64,000 nt of DNA, taken from contig NZ_CP048788.1 in the NCBI RefSeq assembly GCF_012932215.1, forward strand, positions 3,410,001 to 3,474,000, given 5' to 3'. Positions within the stretch are counted from its first letter, which is position 1, and each line of letters starts with the position of its first letter. The notes under the pieces were generated by a model that ran no database searches, was not told the origin of the DNA, and saw nothing but the letters and a program-made list of their open reading frames with translations. Below are positions 60,259 to 64,000 of this stretch, one piece after another. The stretch is from Roseobacter ponti. GTDB lineage: Bacteria; Pseudomonadota; Alphaproteobacteria; Rhodobacterales; Rhodobacteraceae. Both the position numbers and the translations under genes were made by a program.

Positions 60259-61114
60259 TCCGGCGGTGCCTGAGCGCCCGTAAATTTGACACAAAGAGCG
60301 CGCCAACCACAATGCTGCCGCCGGCCAGCGCCCAGGGGCCCGGGTTTTCGCCCACCACGGCCCAGACCAGCAACGGCGCCAGAACGCTCTCCAGCAGCAC
60401 CAGCAGGCCCACCTCGGCCGACGTGATATAACGCGGCCCCAGCGCCAGAAGCGCGGAACTGCCCAGAATGAACCCGCCGTGCATCAGAACCAGCGGTGCC
60501 TGCTCAGAAGCCACTGAAAGCGGCGCGGCAAAGGGCAGTATGACAAGAGCGGCCGCGAGGTAACTCATTGCAGCCCCCGGCACCATCGAGACCTGTCGCA
60601 CATGACGCGCCGCTGTGAGTGCTGCGGCAAAAAGCGCCGACACCGCAAGCGCCAGGGCATCGCCGGACCAGTGCGCGTTTGCTGGTTCGCCGGAGCCACG
60701 CGCAATGATCGCAAGACCGGTGATCACCGCCACCATCGTCAGCACCATACGCGCACTGACCGGCTCGTCCAGAAAGACCCGGCTGAAGAGGGCTGCGAAA
60801 ACCGGCAGGGAGGCGATGATAAAGACCACATTGGCCACAGACGTCAGGCTCACGGCGAGCACAAAGAGCACACCACTGCTGCCCACGCCGAGCATATAGA
60901 TCGCGCCGTATCGTCCGGCGCTGAGTACAGCGCGGAATGGTTTTGTGCCCTGCACCAGCAGGATCCCGCCACTGAGCATGCCGCCTGCGAGGGCCAGCCG
61001 CCAGAAGGCGATCGTCAAAGGCTCTGCCGCGATCAGACGCACAAAAAGCGCGTCCGGCACAACCAGGAGCACGCCAAGCGTCGTGATGCAGAGACCTTTT
61101 TGGTGATCATTCAT
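60242..61114 (-). CDS. DMT-superfamily transporter (EamA domains)
   Basis: This is a 290-residue inner-membrane protein with about ten helices in two EamA repeats (GLCITTLGVLLVVPDALFVR, TSVANVVFIIASLPVFAALF, and the second repeat from about residue 145). Substrate unknown. The ATG at 61114 fits family starts better than the upstream in-frame start at 61144. It ends 17 bp inside the mipZ 3' end. Confidence 0.82.
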   Translation of the reverse strand: MNDHQKGLCITTLGVLLVVPDALFVRLIAAEPLTIAFWRLALAGGMLSGGILLVQGTKPFRAVLSAGRYGAIYMLGVGSSGVLFVLAVSLTSVANVVFIIASLPVFAALFSRVFLDEPVSARMVLTMVAVITGLAIIARGSGEPANAHWSGDALALAVSALFAAALTAARHVRQVSMVPGAAMSYLAAALVILPFAAPLSVASEQAPLVLMHGGFILGSSALLALGPRYITSAEVGLLVLLESVLAPLLVWAVVGENPGPWALAGGSIVVGALFVSNLRALRHRRIRNRP

Positions 61115-61246
61115 GGGTACCGGTCGTGACGACTTTGCGTGCACAAGTAAAGACGCCCGGTCCTCTGATCTGCAACGGGCTTGATCCGGCGCAGGCTCAC
61201 GCCATACTCTTTCTCAGAGCACAGCATCAGGGAGGTTGCGGCGCCT

Positions 61247-61462
61247 ATGAGCAAATACGGCCCGTCCCGCAGGGATCTGAGGTATCGCGCAGGCTTTGCC
61301 ATCGCCGGGTTGAGCATGACCGCAGGCGCGCTGGCCTATCGCGGCTGGCCCACCGGCCCGGGCGGCTGGGAGGCCATCGGCATAGCACTTGTTTTCTTTG
61401 GTGGCACGCTGATCTGGGCGATGCGGAAACTCATCCGGCAGGACTATCCGGACGAGACCTGA
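61247..61462 (+). CDS. Small two-helix membrane protein, 71 aa
   Basis: This 71-residue protein has two hydrophobic helices (YRAGFAIAGLSMTAGALAYR and GIALVFFGGTLIWAMRKLIR) separated by a Gly/Pro-rich turn. The ATG at 61247 has GGAGG upstream; a longer frame starts at 61181. No family is recognised. It lies between the DMT transporter and a RidA gene, alone on its strand. Confidence 0.62.
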   Translation: MSKYGPSRRDLRYRAGFAIAGLSMTAGALAYRGWPTGPGGWEAIGIALVFFGGTLIWAMRKLIRQDYPDET

Positions 61463-61468
61463 GACCGC

Positions 61469-61858
61469 TCAGGGGGCCGCCGCCCAGACCTCGACCTCGA
61501 CGACAAACTCCGGGCGGGTAAAGCCCGAGACGATCAGAAGGGTAGAAGTGGGCAGCACGCTGACACTTTCCAGAAACGCATCCCGCGCGATCATATACCC
61601 CGCCATATGCGCACGGTCGGTGACATATGCCGTCACGTGGCAGACATCACCCGCCCCCATATCAGCCTCCGCCAGGATCTTCGCGATATTGTCAAAACAC
61701 ATCCGCGCCTGGGCCTCTGATCCTTCGGGCACAGAGCCGTCGGCTCCGATCGCAAGCTGGCCGGCCGTGCGCACCCAGCGCAGACCAGCGGGCAGTTCGA
61801 CCCCGTGCGAATACCGGGCGACAGGGGCGGAAATACCGGACGGGGCAAGCGGTTTCAT
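61469..61858 (-). CDS. RidA-family protein
   Basis: This 129-residue protein is of the RidA/YjgF/Rid family, whose archetype deaminates reactive 2-aminoacrylate imines. The key Arg is kept in SGFTRPEFVVEVEVWA near the C-terminus, and the trimer-interface blocks SHGVELPAGLRWVRTAGQ and AYVTDRAHMAGY are recognisable. It is convergent with the small membrane gene and divergent from the amidohydrolase operon. RidA paralogs often sit near amine catabolic genes, which fits the context. Confidence 0.83.
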   Translation of the reverse strand: MKPLAPSGISAPVARYSHGVELPAGLRWVRTAGQLAIGADGSVPEGSEAQARMCFDNIAKILAEADMGAGDVCHVTAYVTDRAHMAGYMIARDAFLESVSVLPTSTLLIVSGFTRPEFVVEVEVWAAAP

Positions 61859-61989
61859 GGCGTATCTCCTGATCTCATGTCAGATCATTCTTGCGCAGAG
61901 CTGAGAAATTTGAAACGGTAAGTGCACATCTCTGGCACAGATTAATTTCTCAAGGGCCGCAGTGAAGATTTCCTTTGAAGGAGGGAGAT

Positions 61990-63213
61990 ATGAATGCGCC
62001 TGTCGATGCCGTTCTGCATGACATTCTAATTCCACGTGCGCTGCTGCGCGATGACGCGGGCTTTGGCGGCACGCCTGCGGGCGACTGTCTGCGCGGCGAT
62101 CTGCTGATCCGCGACGGCAGGGCCCGCAGGCTGCAACCCGGGACGCCCGGTGACGCGCCCCGCATCGTGCTGCCTGCCCTCACCGAGGCGCACTGCCATC
62201 TGGATAAGTGCCACACCATCGCACGTCTCGGCACTGTGGGCGGCGATCTGATCGCGGCCATTGCGGCACAGAAAGAGGACAAGGCAAACTGGAGCGAAGC
62301 CGACCTGTCCCGCCGCGCCCGTATCGGGCTGGCCGAAGCACAGGCCGCCGGCTGCATCGCGCTGCGTACCCATGTGGACTGGGGCGATACGGTGGAGGCG
62401 CCGCTGAACTGGTCGGTGCTGACAGGTCTCGCGCAGGAGACTTCCGGTCTGACACTGCAATGCGCGGCCCTGACCGGGATTGATCAGCTCGCAGAGGATG
62501 GTTTCTGTGATCAGGTGGCGCGCCGCCTGGCACAGGACGGCGGTGTTCTGGGAGCCTTTGTGCTCGGGCATAAGCGTGTGCAGGACGGGCTGACTGCGAT
62601 GATCACGTCTGCTGACAAATACGGTCTCGCGCTGGATTTTCACGTCGATGAGGGCCTCGGCGACTACAACGGGCTGGAAACCATCTGCGACGCACTCATT
62701 GCTGCACGGTTCGCGGGGCCAGTGCTCTGCGGCCATGCGGTCAGCCTGATGGACCGGCATGGTGATGACCTCACCCGCATTCTCGACAAACTGGCGCGGG
62801 CGCAGGTGTCGGTCTGCGCGCTGCCCACCACAAACCTCTATCTGCAGGACCGGCGGAGCGGTACACCGGACCGGCGCGGTCTGACGCGGCTGCGCGAAAT
62901 GCAGGCAGCGGGTGTGCCGGTTGTGGTCGGCTCCGACAATGTCGCCGATGCTTTCTGCCCGATGGGCCAGCATGACCCGATGGCAGCCCTGCATCTCGCG
63001 GCGCTGACGGGCCACCTTGATCCACCTATGGGTCGCTGGCTGCGGTCGGTGACGGTGGATGCCGCCACAGCACTTGGCCTTGATCCTGTCTTCGTCGATG
63101 GCGCGCGCGCAGACGATCTGCGCCTGAGCACGGCCCCCGATCTCGCCGGTCTTGTTGCCGGCCGCGCCCCTCTTCTTAAGCTGACCGATGTATTGCAGGA
63201 GACTGTTCAATGA
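61990..63213 (+). CDS. Amidohydrolase, cytosine deaminase-like
   Basis: This 407-residue metal-dependent hydrolase matches the cytosine deaminase/amidohydrolase superfamily. Metal ligands and catalytic residues are His68 and His70 with Asp72 (HCHLDK), His218 and Glu221 (FHVDEG), His249 (CGHAV) and Asp316 (GSDNV). The ATG with GAAGGAGGGAG in front is preferred to the start at 61975. It overlaps the FAD-linked oxidase by 4 bp (ATGA), so the two form an operon for degrading a nitrogen heterocycle or cyclic amide; the substrate is unknown. Confidence 0.84.
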   Translation: MNAPVDAVLHDILIPRALLRDDAGFGGTPAGDCLRGDLLIRDGRARRLQPGTPGDAPRIVLPALTEAHCHLDKCHTIARLGTVGGDLIAAIAAQKEDKANWSEADLSRRARIGLAEAQAAGCIALRTHVDWGDTVEAPLNWSVLTGLAQETSGLTLQCAALTGIDQLAEDGFCDQVARRLAQDGGVLGAFVLGHKRVQDGLTAMITSADKYGLALDFHVDEGLGDYNGLETICDALIAARFAGPVLCGHAVSLMDRHGDDLTRILDKLARAQVSVCALPTTNLYLQDRRSGTPDRRGLTRLREMQAAGVPVVVGSDNVADAFCPMGQHDPMAALHLAALTGHLDPPMGRWLRSVTVDAATALGLDPVFVDGARADDLRLSTAPDLAGLVAGRAPLLKLTDVLQETVQ

Positions 63214-64000
63214 CCTCCATTTCCGGAAAAACCGATATCGACTGGACCGCCTTTGCCGCTGATCTCGCCCCCGTCGAGGTGATCAGCGAAACGGTGCTGG
63301 TGAAAAAGCGCAGCCGGGATTTCTTCTGGTACAGCCCGGTGCTAAATGCCGAGCTGAAAAAATGCTTTGGCGATCTGGTGGCCCGACCGAAAACGCCCGA
63401 AGAAATGCGCCACTGCCTTGCTGTGGCGTGGAAATACAAAAGCCCCGTGGTGCTGCGCGGTGGAGGTACCGGCAATTACGGGCAGAGCGTGCCGATGGAC
63501 GGCGGGCTGATCATCGAAACCACAGCCATGAACCGCATCCTTGAGACCGGGGATAATTTCGTGCGGGTCGAGGCCGGGGCGCTCATGGCGGACATCAACG
63601 CCGCCCTGACCCCCCGGGGCCGGGAGATGGCGATGTTCCCCTCCACCCAGGATATCGCGACCGTCGGAGGCTTTGTGGCAGGCGGGTCGGCAGGCATCGG
63701 GTCGGTCGCAAACGGCGCGCTGCGCGACCCCGGCAACCTCATCGCACTCCGGGCGCAGTCGGTGGAAAAGGTCCCGCAGGAGCATGTGTTCGAAGGCGAA
63801 GACGTTCTGCAGATTCACCACGCCTGGGGTCTCAACGGGGTGATCACCGAAGTGACCCTGCGCACGGTGCCGGCGCGTGACTGGGTCGGCTGCCTTGCAA
63901 CCTTTGAGACTTATGAGGCGGCCTATGCCGCAGGGTATCAGCTCGCACAGGCCACCGATATTGGGCGCAAGCTGGTCACCACGGTCGATGCACGCATCTG
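63210..64000 (+). CDS. FAD-binding oxidase, GlcD/PCMH type (C-terminus cut by window edge)
   Basis: The frame opens with an ATG overlapping the amidohydrolase stop and runs off the window after about 263 codons. It has a PCMH FAD-binding domain with RGGGTGNYGQ at residues 83-92, then ALTPRGREMAMFP and QDIATVGGFVAGGSAGIGSV. This matches GlcD-like FAD-linked oxidases. It probably oxidises the amidohydrolase product or a related hydroxyacid. The C-terminal cap is outside the window. Confidence 0.82.
   Translation, partial: MTSISGKTDIDWTAFAADLAPVEVISETVLVKKRSRDFFWYSPVLNAELKKCFGDLVARPKTPEEMRHCLAVAWKYKSPVVLRGGGTGNYGQSVPMDGGLIIETTAMNRILETGDNFVRVEAGALMADINAALTPRGREMAMFPSTQDIATVGGFVAGGSAGIGSVANGALRDPGNLIALRAQSVEKVPQEHVFEGEDVLQIHHAWGLNGVITEVTLRTVPARDWVGCLATFETYEAAYAAGYQLAQATDIGRKLVTTVDARI

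Noticed and set aside
62026-63210. 394-codon reverse frame opposite the amidohydrolase
   Set aside because: The forward gene has all expected metal ligands and a good ribosome-binding site; the reverse frame has neither.
1-64000. Mobile elements, CRISPR arrays, tRNA or rRNA genes
   Set aside because: No transposase, integrase, terminal repeats, spacer-repeat pattern or RNA gene signature was noticed on either strand.

Overview
The window looks like a chromosomal segment of a marine Roseobacter-group alphaproteobacterium (Rhodobacterales, Rhodobacteraceae). The evidence is high GC with strong GC3 codon use, an ATP synthase F0 operon with split b and b' subunits, a MipZ division ATPase, a perfect CtrA-type site, a 1151-residue SMC with a TTG start, non-pyrrolysine MttB and dimethylglycine-dehydrogenase-like genes, and the ffh / rpsP / rimM / trmD / rplS / rpmE translation block. 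Genus is not assigned. No rRNA, tRNA, CRISPR array, insertion sequence or prophage was seen. The window cuts a LysR gene at its left end and an FAD-linked oxidase at its right end.

Layout. 1-8.7 kb is catabolic and uptake: a LysR regulator divergent from two tandem tartrate-dehydrogenase-type genes, a fluoroacetate-dehalogenase-like hydrolase and a PHP/DUF3604-type protein, then a second LysR divergent from an SbtA-type bicarbonate permease. 8.8-14 kb has a TetR regulator divergent from a PotDBCA-type ABC transporter operon ending in a metallo-beta-lactamase-fold hydrolase. 14-16.5 kb is an ECF sigma factor overlapping a membrane-anchored VWA protein. 16.6-20.6 kb is a coupled dimethylglycine-dehydrogenase-like / MttB-superfamily pair behind a promoter carrying a perfect inverted repeat. 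20.7-25 kb is an RND efflux pair.

25-27.7 kb (minus) is three consecutive peptide deformylase genes, fmt and a YeaQ-type membrane protein; the last deformylase has lost its Cys ligand and catalytic Glu. 27.8-33.8 kb holds a PatB-type lyase, a glutathionyl-hydroquinone reductase, a degenerate receiver protein behind a CtrA site, cobD/cbiB and a lytic transglycosylase. 33.9-37.3 kb is smc. 38.2-41.8 kb has a FadR/PdhR-type regulator with its likely operator, then the F0 operon atpI-B-E-F'-F on the minus strand, ended by a strong terminator. 41.8-47.3 kb is small regulators, a DMT exporter, an azoreductase and a tandem pair of membrane proteins.

47.3-55.7 kb is the translation block: ffh behind a long structured leader, three GNAT acetyltransferases, a chorismate mutase preceded by four GTG(C/T)AC hexamers spaced exactly 11 bp apart, rpsP, a 47-residue membrane protein, rimM, trmD, an LprI-MliC lysozyme-inhibitor fusion, rplS and rpmE. 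55.7-64 kb holds a 495-residue orphan, a haloalkane dehalogenase, a CurA-type reductase, mipZ, a DMT transporter, a RidA protein and an amidohydrolase / FAD-oxidase operon.

The items most worth following are the 11-bp phased repeats, the inactive-looking deformylase, the CtrA-linked pseudo-receiver, the MttB pair without visible corrinoid machinery, the two small membrane proteins (24 and 47 residues), the structured ffh leader and the 495-residue orphan.
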